Below, piece by piece: positions 24,797-34,067 of a DNA stretch of 64,000 bases. Position 1 is the stretch's first letter. Every line of letters starts with the position of its first letter. Both the position numbers and the translations under genes were made by a program. Source of the DNA: Roseibium sp. (GTDB taxonomy: Bacteria; Pseudomonadota; Alphaproteobacteria; Rhizobiales; Stappiaceae); assembly GCA_017643215.1 (NCBI GenBank), contig JAEPNV010000019.1:1-64000 (forward strand), written 5' to 3'. The notes under the pieces are model-generated. The model was given only the letters and a program-made list of their open reading frames with translations, made no database searches and had not been told where the DNA came from.

Positions 24797-26029
24797 ATGT
24801 CCGAGGCGCCGACATTGGCAGCGGCCGACAGCCGGATTGTCGACAACATCGTCTATTTCGCCCGCACCTTGCGCAAGGCGGGCATGCCCGCTGGCCCATC
24901 GACGGTCGTTGACGCTGTGCGCGCGGTCGAAGTGTCCGGCATCCGGAACCGGGACGATCTGTACTGGACCTTGCACGCCGTCTTCGTGCGCAAGCGCGAG
25001 CACCGGGTTCTGTTCGACGAAGCATTCCGGATCTACTGGCAAAGCCGGGGTCTCATCGAAAAGATGCTCGCCATCCTGTCACCCGTCGCGCCACCGCGCG
25101 GGGAACCGGAAAAACCGAAAGCCGGGCAGACCCGTGTGTCCCAGGCGTTCCAGGCGGCCAAGGAACGGGTGTCGGAAGAAACCAAGCCGCAGGTCGAGGT
25201 CGACGCGACCTTTACGGTGTCGGGCAAGGAGGTCCTTCAGACCAAGGACTTTGCCCAAATGACAACCGAAGAAGTTGCCGCGGCCAAAAAGGCGCTGCGG
25301 GAAATGACCTTGCCCATGGACAAGATCCGGCGCCGGAGGCTTACGGCCGCAACGCGCGGGCGGATCGACCCGCGCCGGACCTTGCGCGCGTCCATGCGTG
25401 CCGGCGGCGACATCATCGATCTGAAATTCAGAAAACCGGTCGAAAAACGCCCGCCGATCGTCGCGCTTTGCGACATCTCCGGCTCCATGAGCCAGTACAC
25501 ACGGCTCTTGCTGCACTTCATGCACGGCGTGATGGCCAACCGGCGCGACGTCCACACGTTCTTGTTCGGCACCAGGCTCACCAACGTGACCCGGCAGCTG
25601 CGCATGAAGGATCCGGATGAGGCGCTGGAAGCCTGCAGCACGGGCGTGGAGGACTGGTCCGGCGGGACACGTATCGCCACCGCCTTGCGCGACTTCAACC
25701 GCGTCTGGTCCCGGCGCGTTCTGTCGGGAAATCCCACCGTCCTCCTTATCACCGACGGGCTGGAACGCGACACTGACGAGGATCTGGAACGCGAGATCGA
25801 TCGCCTGCACCGGTCCTGCCGGCGCCTGATCTGGCTCAATCCCCTGCTCCGCTTTGACGGCTTTGAGGCCAAGGCCAAGGGCATTCGGGCCATGCTTCCC
25901 CATGTCGACGAGTTCCGCGCGGCCCATTCGCTGGACGCAATCGAAGATCTCGTCGACGCCCTGCGCGATGGCGGCCGGCATGATTTAGCGACGGATCCGC
26001 GTGTGTGGATGGCAAAGACCGCGAGCTGA
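24797..26029 (+). CDS. VWA-domain protein, CoxE-like
   Basis: This 410-residue cytosolic protein works with the upstream MoxR ATPase. The N-terminal half is helical and charged. The C-terminal half is a von Willebrand A domain with a metal-ion-dependent adhesion site: DISGSMSQY, a Thr in SGGTRIATAL, and Asp in LLITDGLERD. That is the canonical MIDAS set. It ends the two-gene operon, and a convergent L,D-transpeptidase follows. Confidence 0.9.
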   Translation: MSEAPTLAAADSRIVDNIVYFARTLRKAGMPAGPSTVVDAVRAVEVSGIRNRDDLYWTLHAVFVRKREHRVLFDEAFRIYWQSRGLIEKMLAILSPVAPPRGEPEKPKAGQTRVSQAFQAAKERVSEETKPQVEVDATFTVSGKEVLQTKDFAQMTTEEVAAAKKALREMTLPMDKIRRRRLTAATRGRIDPRRTLRASMRAGGDIIDLKFRKPVEKRPPIVALCDISGSMSQYTRLLLHFMHGVMANRRDVHTFLFGTRLTNVTRQLRMKDPDEALEACSTGVEDWSGGTRIATALRDFNRVWSRRVLSGNPTVLLITDGLERDTDEDLEREIDRLHRSCRRLIWLNPLLRFDGFEAKAKGIRAMLPHVDEFRAAHSLDAIEDLVDALRDGGRHDLATDPRVWMAKTAS

Positions 26030-26090
26030 ATGACTATACCCCTGCGCCGATCCATGCGGCAGCGGGAGCCAACCCGTAGCGGCCGATCGT

Positions 26091-26612
26091 CTATGGCAAG
26101 GCGATGACCGGCGTCCCGACACCCACACGCTGAAACAGGTCGGCAACATGCCGGTTCGCCATCCGGATGCAGCCGTAGGACACGGCCCGGCCAATGGAGC
26201 CTGGGCGATTGGTCCCATGGATCGCGTAGTTTCCGTTCGACAGCGTCATGGCGGCAACGCCCATCGGATTGTTGGGCGCGCCGCCTTCGATCACGGCGGG
26301 AAGATGCGGAAAGTCGCGGCGCACTTCCGGTGACGGCGACCAGGCGGGTTTGACATATTTGGCGGTGATCTGCGCCCGTCCCGTCCAGGCTTTTGCCGGG
26401 CGGCCGACGGCGATCTTGTACCGGATGGCCTGCCCGCGCCGCAGCACCAGGTAAAGATGCCGCTCGGAATTCTTGATGACGATGGTTCCAGGCCGGAACC
26501 GCGCATCGGAAAATCCGACCAACTCAGCGGCCATAACGGTCCGCGTTTCCATCCCGGCCAGACCAATCAAGCTGCCGATCATGACCACCAGAGCGAAGGG
26601 TTTGATACGCAT
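26091..26612 (-). CDS. L,D-transpeptidase (YkuD domain), exported
   Basis: This 173-residue protein has a signal peptide (MRIKPFALVVMIGSLIGLAG...) and one YkuD catalytic domain. The active-site motif is HGTNRPGSIG...SYGCIRM, with the nucleophilic Cys in the last segment. Such enzymes form 3-3 peptidoglycan cross-links or attach proteins to the wall. ATG 26612 follows GGGGAG. The ERHLYLVLRRGQAIRYKIAVG opening strand and length are typical of alphaproteobacterial members. Confidence 0.92.
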   Translation of the reverse strand: MRIKPFALVVMIGSLIGLAGMETRTVMAAELVGFSDARFRPGTIVIKNSERHLYLVLRRGQAIRYKIAVGRPAKAWTGRAQITAKYVKPAWSPSPEVRRDFPHLPAVIEGGAPNNPMGVAAMTLSNGNYAIHGTNRPGSIGRAVSYGCIRMANRHVADLFQRVGVGTPVIALP

Positions 26613-26708
26613 GACACTCCCCACGTCACTTCTGGGAAGCTACTTGAGAGGACGTCGGCGCAAAACCCGCCCGGGCCAATTTGTGAAAAAAGCGTTAATG
26701 CCAAACCG

Positions 26709-27812
26709 CTATCGCGGCTGATAGGTGCCGCCGCGCCACTCGTAGACGATAAAACCGGGCAGCGTCATATCGCCATTGTCGTCGAACGACACGGGGCCGA
26801 TAACCGTATCGAATGTGCCGCTGTCCAGGGCGGACACCAGGGCGCCGTGCTCCAGGCTCCCGGCCGCTTCCGCCGCCTGAGCAAAAACCTGGATGGCCGC
26901 GTAAGTGCGCAAATCGTATCCGCCCGCCGGCGTTTCCGCGTCCGCGAGCCGGTCAACGATGCCCTTAGCGTCAGGAAAAAGACGCGGGTCCGGCGGCAGG
27001 ATCAACAGCGCCCCCTCCCCGGCCGGACCGGCCAGGGCCCAGAATTCGTCGGTTGCAAGCGCATCGCCGGAAACAAGAACGGTATTGAGGCCCCGCTCCG
27101 ACAGATCCGCCACGATGGCCGCCGCTTCCAGATGATACCCGCCGAAAAACAGAACCTCCACGCCTTCAAGCTGGAGCTGCGTGACAAGGGCAGAGTAATC
27201 CGGTTGGCCGCCATCGACGCCGGTATAAAGCACTTCGGTTTGGCCGAGGCCGTTCATCACCGCCTTGACGGCATCGGCAAGGCCCTTCCCATAGGCTGTG
27301 CGGTCATGAACGATGGCGATCCGCTGGCCCTGGTACGTTTCTGCCAAAAACCGGCCGGCGACCGGCGCCTGTTCATCGTCGCGCGGCGCGAGCCGGTAAA
27401 TCCCGGGCCCGGGACGCCCGTCGGTAAAGCGCGGCAATGTGGTTGCGGGCGACATTTGCACGATCTGCTGGCCGGCATAGACCTCGCTTGCGGCCATCGA
27501 CGCGCCGAAACAAAAATGTCCGACCACAAACACCGCCTCCCGGCCGATCATTTGATTGGCCAGCGCCGTTGCCTTTTCCGCCTCGCACGCATCATCGCCA
27601 AACTCAAGAACGAGCGGTTCGCCCAGCACGCCGCCGGCGGCATTGAGATCGGCGGCGGCCATCTCGGCGCCGGCGCGCATTTGCGCGCCGAACGCGGCAA
27701 ACTCCCCGCTCATGGGCCCGGCGATGCCGATCACCGTTTCGGCCCGCGCAGGCACACTGAACAAAACAGCAGCAAGAAACCAAAGGGCGGCGGCGTGACG
27801 AAATGAATTCAT
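26709..27812 (-). CDS. Branched-chain-amino-acid-type ABC substrate-binding protein
   Basis: This 367-residue LivJ-like periplasmic binding protein has a signal peptide ending PARA/ETVIG, GIAGPMSGEFAAFGAQMRAGAEMAAADLNAAGG at the start of the mature part and the later VVGHFCFGASMAASEVY segment. The probable ligands are amino acids or related amides. No permease or ATPase genes lie nearby, so it is an orphan or works with a transporter elsewhere. ATG 27812 has only a weak ribosome site. Two Cys flank a loop (GDDACEAEK and HFCFG), common in this family. Confidence 0.9.
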   Translation of the reverse strand: MNSFRHAAALWFLAAVLFSVPARAETVIGIAGPMSGEFAAFGAQMRAGAEMAAADLNAAGGVLGEPLVLEFGDDACEAEKATALANQMIGREAVFVVGHFCFGASMAASEVYAGQQIVQMSPATTLPRFTDGRPGPGIYRLAPRDDEQAPVAGRFLAETYQGQRIAIVHDRTAYGKGLADAVKAVMNGLGQTEVLYTGVDGGQPDYSALVTQLQLEGVEVLFFGGYHLEAAAIVADLSERGLNTVLVSGDALATDEFWALAGPAGEGALLILPPDPRLFPDAKGIVDRLADAETPAGGYDLRTYAAIQVFAQAAEAAGSLEHGALVSALDSGTFDTVIGPVSFDDNGDMTLPGFIVYEWRGGTYQPR

Positions 27813-28152
27813 GGAATACCCGGGCAACATCAGGTGCGGATGACCATATAAGTCTTCTAGAACGATGAAAGGGTCAATGCCCGCAGTATGGGACGTCAAA
27901 AGAGCCGATGCGGCCGCCGACAGATGCCGAACCGCGGACGGCACGACAAGACCGACTATTCATGTGCCAAAACCGCCCTAAAACATCAATGGTCACCCTG
28001 CCCGGCATGAATATGTTAAACCCCAGCGCGTAGACTGCGGTGGCAGTCCCGATCGCAGCAAAAAAGGACCTTTGGTCTTGGTACCACCGATCGCCGAATA
28101 TCAGACCGCTCCAGGACCCGACGTGGATGCGGACCGCGGTCCGGCAAAAGAA
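27813..28152. other. Divergent intergenic region between binding protein and flavin reductase
   Basis: About 340 bases between oppositely directed genes, so it should contain both promoters. I see no protein-coding or RNA gene. If the flavin reductase uses the TTG at 28072 or 28078 (AAGGA upstream), the gap is about 80 bases shorter. Confidence 0.5.
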
Positions 28153-28638
28153 ATGCTGACCGCCAACGCGTTTCGTGAGGCGATGAGCCGGATTGCGGCG
28201 GCCGTCCATGTCGTGACGACGGACGGGCCGGCGGGCCGCATGGGCGCCACGGTGTCGGCGTTCTGTTCCGTGTCCGACGATCCGCCGACCGTTCTGGTAT
28301 GCGTCAACCGGACAACGCGCATTCATGCGGCGATCCTGACAAACCGGGTGTTTTGCGTCAACACGCTCAGCGAAGGCCATGAGAGCGTGTCGGATGCATT
28401 TGCCGGCCGGGGCCAGTTGGATATGGACGAACGCTTCAGACGGACAACCTGGACGCCGCTGGCGACCGGATGCCCGGCGCTTGATGACGCCCGGCTGAAT
28501 GTCGATTGCGAGATTTTTAGCGTCTCCGAGGTCGGGACCCACTCCGTGATCATCGGCACGGTGGTCGATGTGCGCATGCGAGATCCTGGCCGGTCGCTGA
28601 TTTACATCCGCCGCGGCTACGAAAGCCTGCCGAAATAA
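28153..28638 (+). CDS. Flavin reductase-domain protein (RutF/HpaC-like)
   Basis: This 161-residue FMN/FAD-binding split-barrel protein usually supplies reduced flavin to a partner monooxygenase. Family features: FREAMSRIAAAVHVVTTDGPAGRMGATVSAFCSVS, the SDDPPTVLVCVNR strand and FCVNTLSEGHE. ATG 28153 aligns with the usual family start, but an in-frame TTG at 28072/28078 with AAGGA upstream is also possible. No monooxygenase is adjacent, so the partner is unknown. Confidence 0.85.
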   Translation: MLTANAFREAMSRIAAAVHVVTTDGPAGRMGATVSAFCSVSDDPPTVLVCVNRTTRIHAAILTNRVFCVNTLSEGHESVSDAFAGRGQLDMDERFRRTTWTPLATGCPALDDARLNVDCEIFSVSEVGTHSVIIGTVVDVRMRDPGRSLIYIRRGYESLPK

Positions 28639-28723
28639 CCTTCGACGCTCGTTTTTTCATCAGATAAGCTTCCACGATGCTGTTCCGGCAACGGACAGTT
28701 GGTCAGCCTGCACCGGAGGCGCG

Positions 28724-29728
28724 ATGCTCGGCCCGAGAAACCTGATCACGGACGTTCCCGGCCTCAAGGTGGGAAACGCCGAAGACGCGGGCCTGAAGTC
28801 CGGCGCCACGGTGATTTTGCCCGATGAACCGGCCGTTGCGTCCGTCGCGATCCATGGCGGCGCACCGGGAACCCGTGAGATTGCGCTCCTCGAGCCCGAA
28901 CAAACCGTTGAAAAAGTGGACGCCATTGTCCTGGCGGGCGGGTCGGCGTTTGGCCTCGACGCCGGTGCCGGCGTGCAGGGGCGCCTTGCCGAATTGGGCC
29001 ATGGATTTGCGGTCGGTCCGGTCCGTGTTCCGATCGTGCCGACCGCGATTTTGTTCGACCTGTTGAATGGCGGCGACAAGGGCTGGCGGACGGCCGCGCC
29101 GTACCGGGACCTTGGCCGGGCGGCCCTCGATACGACCGGCACCGATTTCGCACTCGGCTCCCATGGCGCGGGAACCGGCGCCACCACCGCCAACCTGAAA
29201 GGCGGGCTCGGCTCCGCGTCCCACGTCCTGGACAACGGCGTAACAGTCGGCGCGCTTGTCGCCGTCAACGCCCTGGGCCGCGCCACCATCGGCGACACCG
29301 GCTATTTTTGGGCCGCGCCCTTTGAATCGGGCCATGAATTTGGCGGACTGGGCCTGCCGTCTCCGCTGCCGCCCGACGCAGTGGCGGTGAAAACCAAACT
29401 CGACGGCCTAAAAGCCGGCGCCAACACGACGATCGCAGCCGTTGCCACCGACGCGGTGCTGACCAAATCGGAGGCCAAACGCCTGGCCGTGATGGCGCAT
29501 GATGGCCTGGCCCGGGCGCTATGGCCGGCGCACACGCCGCTCGATGGCGATCTGGTGTTCGCCTTGTCGACCGGCCGTGTCCGGCCCGAGCGGGGATTGG
29601 AAGACATGGTCCAGATCGGCGCGGCGGCCGCCTCATGCCTGGCCCGCGCGATCGCCCGCGGGATTTATCACGCCAGTCCGGCGGAGGGTGATCCGGTCCC
29701 GACCTGGCGGCAAGTGTTCGGATCGTAG
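28724..29728 (+). CDS. P1-family peptidase (DmpA/NylC-like N-terminal nucleophile hydrolase)
   Basis: This 334-residue DmpA/nylon-oligomer-hydrolase-type enzyme matures by self-cleavage. The predicted cleavage site is Asn234-Thr235 in GANTTIAAVATDA, which would free Thr235 as nucleophile. Other family segments are ITDVPGLKVGN at the start, AGGSAFGLDA and GTGATTANLKGG. Substrates of relatives include N-terminal amino acids of peptides, beta-peptides and nylon oligomers; which applies here is unclear. It is cytosolic and convergent with the oxidoreductase gene. Confidence 0.9.
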   Translation: MLGPRNLITDVPGLKVGNAEDAGLKSGATVILPDEPAVASVAIHGGAPGTREIALLEPEQTVEKVDAIVLAGGSAFGLDAGAGVQGRLAELGHGFAVGPVRVPIVPTAILFDLLNGGDKGWRTAAPYRDLGRAALDTTGTDFALGSHGAGTGATTANLKGGLGSASHVLDNGVTVGALVAVNALGRATIGDTGYFWAAPFESGHEFGGLGLPSPLPPDAVAVKTKLDGLKAGANTTIAAVATDAVLTKSEAKRLAVMAHDGLARALWPAHTPLDGDLVFALSTGRVRPERGLEDMVQIGAAAASCLARAIARGIYHASPAEGDPVPTWRQVFGS

Positions 29729-29746
29729 AAGCTTCTTGCGGCCGGC

Positions 29747-32700
29747 CTATTCGGCCGCCTCCATGTAGCCCTTTTCGCCGGTTTCTCCGTCGCCGCCGCC
29801 ATTGGTGGTTTTTTTCAGCTGGTCAAGGATCTGCGCGCGCTTGTCCGCTGCCTTTTCCATGTTGGCGTCCTTGACAGGCCCGAAGCCCCGCACGAGGTCC
29901 GGCACCCGGGCAAGCTCCACCAGAAGACCGTAGTTCGAAGCATTCAGCGTGCCGGCAATGTGGGTCAGATCCTCCTGGTATTGCGCAATGAGCGCACGCT
30001 CGGATCTGCGCTCTTCAGTGCGGCCGAACGGATCCAGCCACGTGCCGCGCAGTCCCTTGAATTTGGCCAGCAGTTTGAAGGCGGAGAATATCCACGGACC
30101 AAACGCGATCTTCTCCGGGCGGCCGGTCTTCGCATCCAGTTTACGGGCGAGCAGCGGCGGCGCGAGATGCACCTTCACCTTCTTCGGGTCGGCGAAGCGC
30201 GCTGCGACCTTGGCCTTGAAGGCCGGATCGGAGTAAAGCCGCGCGACCTCGTACTCGTCCTTATAGGCCATGACCTTGTAGAGCATGTCGGCCGCCGTTT
30301 TGGTCAACCGCATGGCACCCGGCCCGTGCCGTTCATCCGCCGATTTCACCGCGGCGATCTGGCTCTGGAACCGCGCTGCGTAGGCCGCATCCTGATAGGC
30401 TGTCAGTTCGTCGGCATAAGCTGCAATTTGCTCATCAAGGCTGAGTTCGGGCAGTTTGGCGTCCCGCGGCAGGGCCGCTAGGATTTTCTCAGGCGCCGCC
30501 ACGAGCACACGCCCGGCCCGGAACGCCTGGATGTTTGCTGCGACGGCGGCGCCATTGAGCTCAAGCGCGGCTTCGATCGCCCCGGCGGAGACCGGCAGGC
30601 TGCCGGCCTGGTAGGCCATGCCGACCAGCAGCATATTGGCGAAAATCGCGTCCCCAAGGAGCCTTTCGGCAATCCCCGCCGCATCCATCGCCAGATAGGT
30701 TTCAGAGGCGTCCTTGAGCGCCTGGTCCATCCGTTTTTCGTCGAAGGACAGCGTCTGCTTCAGCACGAATTCGGCCGTAGGGGCGACGCGGGTGTTGGCG
30801 ACCGTTGTCGTCGCCGACCGGTTCACCAGGCCAAGTTGCTCGGCACTGGTGGCAACCACCATGTCGCTGGCCAGAAGCAGGTCGAGACTAGCGGTTGGAA
30901 CACGCGGGCCCTGGATATGTTTGTCGGGGGCAGCGAAGCGCACATGCGAGGTCACCGGGCCGCCCTTTTGCGCCAGACCCGTCATGTCGAGGGTCGAGGC
31001 GTGTTTTCCATCCAGATGCGCGGCCATCGCCAAAACGGCGCTGATGGTCGTCACGCCCATGCCGCCAATGCCGGCCACAAGCATGTTGTGCGTGCGCTCC
31101 AGGGACGGCAGGGCCGGATCGGCGAGACCCGCGGCCAGCGCGTCGATGTCGATCTCGGCCTTCTTCGGCTTGCGCAGCGCCGCGCCCTCGATTTCCACGA
31201 AGGACGGGCAAAAGCCTTTCACGCAGGAAAAGTCCTTGTTGCAGCTCGACTGATTGATCTGGCGCTTTTCGCCGAACGGGGTCTGTAGCGGCTCGACCGA
31301 CAGGCAGTTCGACTGGACAGAGCAATCGCCGCAGCCCTCGCACACACGGTCGTTGATGAACAGGCGCTTGTCCGGGTCCGGAAACTGGCCGCGCTTGCGC
31401 CGGCGCCGCTTTTCCGCCGCGCAGGTCTGGTCATAGACGATGACGGAGACGCCGTTGAAGGTCTGAAACTCCGTCTGCACATCCATCAGATGGTCACGGT
31501 GCAACACTTTCGTGCCGGGCGCGATATTGCTCCAGGCCCCGTATTGGTCGGGATTTTCGCTGACGATGGCGATCTTCTCGACGCCTTCGGCCTCAAGCTG
31601 GCGCGTGATTTGTGGGACGGTCAACGTACCGTCGACTTCCTGTCCACCGGTCATTGCGACCGCGTCGTTGTAAAGGACCTTGTAGGTGATCGGCACATTG
31701 GAGGCGAGCGCCTGGCGGATCGCCAGGATCCCGGAATGGAAATAGGTGCCGTCGCCCACATTGGCGAAGACGTGGGCATCGTTCGAAAAGGCGCTTTGAC
31801 CAACCCACAGGACGCCCTCGCTGCCCATGGCGATCTGGCCGTCGGTCGTCCGGCCGGCGAGTTCGGCCATCGCATGACACCCAATGCCCGGCAGCGCGCG
31901 CGCGCCCTCCGGGATCACGGTGGAGGTGGAATGGGGGCAGCCGGAACAGAAATACGGCGCCCGTGCCGCCCGCTCCGCGTGGCCTTGTGCCCACATGACC
32001 TGTTTGATCATGCGTTCTGACACTTGCCGCATATCTGGCGTCACCGCCTCTTCGGGAAGCCACTTCATGAGCGCTTCGATGATCTCGGCAACGGAAAGTT
32101 CCAGCACGTCGGACAGGAACGGCCGGCCTTGCGGACTGCGCTTGCCCCAAACCTGCGGCCGGACCGCCTCCGGCCAATGGTAGGACAATTCCTTGATCTG
32201 CGGCTCCAGGAAGGCGCGCTTGTGTTCAACCACCAGCAGTTTTTCCGCCCCGCGCGCGAAACGGCCGAACGCCTCCGGCTCCAAGGGCCAGGGCATGCCG
32301 ACCTTATAGAGGGCCAGGCCGATGTCGCGCGCCCGGTCTTCGCTCAGGCCCATCAGGTCAAGCGCCTGCTTCAGATCGCGATACGCCTTGCCGGTTGCCA
32401 CAAGGCCGAGCCGGACCCGGCGCGTTGCGCCGAATGTCACCTTGTCGAGGGCATTGACCCGGGCATAGGCCTGGGCGGCCGGCAAGCGCAACTCCCGCAC
32501 CAAACGTTCCGTTTCCAGACGGTTGCCCAGCAGGAGGTCGCGGTTCTGGCGGTAGTCCTGGCGCGGATCGAAATCCTGCGGGCGCAGCAGCGACAGGCGG
32601 TCATCGGAGATATTGATCGTCGCGGACGCATCCATCGTATCCGAAACGCAGATGATCGCCGTCCAAAGACTGGAAAACCGCGACATTTCGAGCCCGTGCA

Positions 32701-33259
32701 GGCTGTAGTCGAGAACGTCCTGAATGTCGGAGGGATTCAGGATCGGGATTTCCGCATGTTGGAAAAAGAAGTCGCTTTGCGCCGGCAGGACGGAGGATTT
32801 GGCCAGGTGATCGTCGCCCGCAAGGGCAAGCACGCCGCCATGGCGATCCGTGCCCGACGCGTTGGCCTGTTTCAGCGCATCCCCGGCCCGGTCGACACCC
32901 GGCGCCTTGCCGTACCAGATGCCGAAGACACCGTCATAATCCGATCCCTTGCCGTGCCCGCGGACCTTCTGGCTGCCCATCACCGCCGTTGCGCCCAGTT
33001 CCTCATTGACGCCAGGCTTGAACACAACGTCATGGGCGGCGAGATGCTTGCCGGCCCGCATCAGCTCCGTGTCATAGCCGCCTAGCGGCGAACCGCGATA
33101 CCCGGATACAAAACCGCCGGTCTTCAAACCGGTTTTCCGGTCCAGCCGGACCCTGTCCAATGTGACCCGCACCAGGGCCTGAATTCCCGTGAGATACACC
33201 TGTCCGGTGGTCGCGACGTATTTGTCGTCAAGCGTGACCGTCGGCACATGAACATTCAT
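29747..33259 (-). CDS. Indolepyruvate ferredoxin oxidoreductase, fused alpha/beta subunits
   Basis: This 1170-residue fused 2-oxoacid:ferredoxin oxidoreductase decarboxylates aryl-pyruvates to acyl-CoA. The order is: an IorA-type pyrimidine-binding domain; a thiamine-diphosphate domain (GIGCHAMAEL, then GDGTYFHSGILAI); a ferredoxin-like cluster (CEGCGDCSVQSNC and later CNKDFSCVKGFC); and the gamma domain (GIGGMGVTTISAVLAMAA). ATG 33259 follows GGAGGG; the 105 extra codons upstream in the frame overlap the divergent lrp gene. It is typical of amino-acid catabolism. The adjacent Lrp-type gene is the probable regulator. Confidence 0.93.
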   Translation of the reverse strand: MNVHVPTVTLDDKYVATTGQVYLTGIQALVRVTLDRVRLDRKTGLKTGGFVSGYRGSPLGGYDTELMRAGKHLAAHDVVFKPGVNEELGATAVMGSQKVRGHGKGSDYDGVFGIWYGKAPGVDRAGDALKQANASGTDRHGGVLALAGDDHLAKSSVLPAQSDFFFQHAEIPILNPSDIQDVLDYSLHGLEMSRFSSLWTAIICVSDTMDASATINISDDRLSLLRPQDFDPRQDYRQNRDLLLGNRLETERLVRELRLPAAQAYARVNALDKVTFGATRRVRLGLVATGKAYRDLKQALDLMGLSEDRARDIGLALYKVGMPWPLEPEAFGRFARGAEKLLVVEHKRAFLEPQIKELSYHWPEAVRPQVWGKRSPQGRPFLSDVLELSVAEIIEALMKWLPEEAVTPDMRQVSERMIKQVMWAQGHAERAARAPYFCSGCPHSTSTVIPEGARALPGIGCHAMAELAGRTTDGQIAMGSEGVLWVGQSAFSNDAHVFANVGDGTYFHSGILAIRQALASNVPITYKVLYNDAVAMTGGQEVDGTLTVPQITRQLEAEGVEKIAIVSENPDQYGAWSNIAPGTKVLHRDHLMDVQTEFQTFNGVSVIVYDQTCAAEKRRRRKRGQFPDPDKRLFINDRVCEGCGDCSVQSNCLSVEPLQTPFGEKRQINQSSCNKDFSCVKGFCPSFVEIEGAALRKPKKAEIDIDALAAGLADPALPSLERTHNMLVAGIGGMGVTTISAVLAMAAHLDGKHASTLDMTGLAQKGGPVTSHVRFAAPDKHIQGPRVPTASLDLLLASDMVVATSAEQLGLVNRSATTTVANTRVAPTAEFVLKQTLSFDEKRMDQALKDASETYLAMDAAGIAERLLGDAIFANMLLVGMAYQAGSLPVSAGAIEAALELNGAAVAANIQAFRAGRVLVAAPEKILAALPRDAKLPELSLDEQIAAYADELTAYQDAAYAARFQSQIAAVKSADERHGPGAMRLTKTAADMLYKVMAYKDEYEVARLYSDPAFKAKVAARFADPKKVKVHLAPPLLARKLDAKTGRPEKIAFGPWIFSAFKLLAKFKGLRGTWLDPFGRTEERRSERALIAQYQEDLTHIAGTLNASNYGLLVELARVPDLVRGFGPVKDANMEKAADKRAQILDQLKKTTNGGGDGETGEKGYMEAAE

Positions 33260-33409
33260 TCGTTTTCCCTCCTCGCCGGAACCCGTGTGCACGGCCTCGC
33301 GTCCCGGCCGCACCCTTCTTAGGTTAATATCGTCCTTTTCAGCCGCAATTTCTGTGCTATCGTACCCCCACAACACAAAAACAGCGCGTAAATTTTCCCA
33401 CCAAAACCG

Positions 33410-33889
33410 ATGCCAGAAAAATATCTCCTTGATCCGTCGGATATCCGCGTGCTGCGCGTCCTCCAGCGCGATGCCTCCCTGTCCATCGCCGAGGTCGCCA
33501 AGGAAGCGGGTATGAGCCAGACACCGTGCTGGCGCCGGATCAAAAAGCTGAAGGAACAAGGCATTATCAAGCAAATCACAGCGATTATCGACCGTGAATC
33601 GGTTGGCCTCGGATTTGTGGCCTATTCATTTGTGAAATTAGCGGTTCCAAGCCGCGAGAACATGGAGACCTTCGACAAACTGGTCCACCATTGGCCGGAA
33701 GTGGTCACTTGCGAGCGAATCACCGGCGCGGTCGATTACCTGATCAAGGTCGTGACGGACGACATCAAGACCTATGACAATTTCTTGCGGCTGAAACTGC
33801 TCGACAACACGCTGGTGTCGGATGTGCAGTCGCGCATTGTCGTCAACACAGTCAAGGATACGGTCGCCCTACCCTTGCGCGAAAACTGA
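33410..33889 (+). CDS. Lrp/AsnC-family transcriptional regulator
   Basis: This 159-residue regulator has an N-terminal winged helix-turn-helix (DIRVLRVLQRDASLSIAEVAKEAGMSQTPCWRRIKKL) and a C-terminal RAM effector-binding domain ending with SRIVVNTVKDTVALPL. It is divergent from the indolepyruvate oxidoreductase gene with a 150-base shared upstream region. That suggests it senses an aromatic or other amino acid and controls that gene. The WRRIKKLKEQGIIKQ wing is typical of the family. Confidence 0.93.
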   Translation: MPEKYLLDPSDIRVLRVLQRDASLSIAEVAKEAGMSQTPCWRRIKKLKEQGIIKQITAIIDRESVGLGFVAYSFVKLAVPSRENMETFDKLVHHWPEVVTCERITGAVDYLIKVVTDDIKTYDNFLRLKLLDNTLVSDVQSRIVVNTVKDTVALPLREN

Positions 33890-34025
33890 GCCGACCGCGC
33901 GATCCGGCCGCCGGCATTTCCGGAAATTGAAAAGCCCTCGTTCGCCAAAAGCGCAGGACGCCGTCATGAGGGGCGGCAAATGGGCGGATGTAAAAGAGCC
34001 GATTTCCCAATGGCGGAAGACCTAT

Positions 34026-34048
34026 AACCCTACGTGACCGAGGGTTTT
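34026..34048 (+). terminator. Weak hairpin between convergent lrp-type and carrier genes
   Basis: AACCCT (34026-34031) can pair with AGGGTT (34041-34046), followed by TT. It lies between the rightward regulator and the leftward AEC carrier gene. The stem is short and the T-run poor, so this is only a possible terminator. Confidence 0.3.
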
Positions 34049-34067
34049 GGGACTTAAACAGCCATAT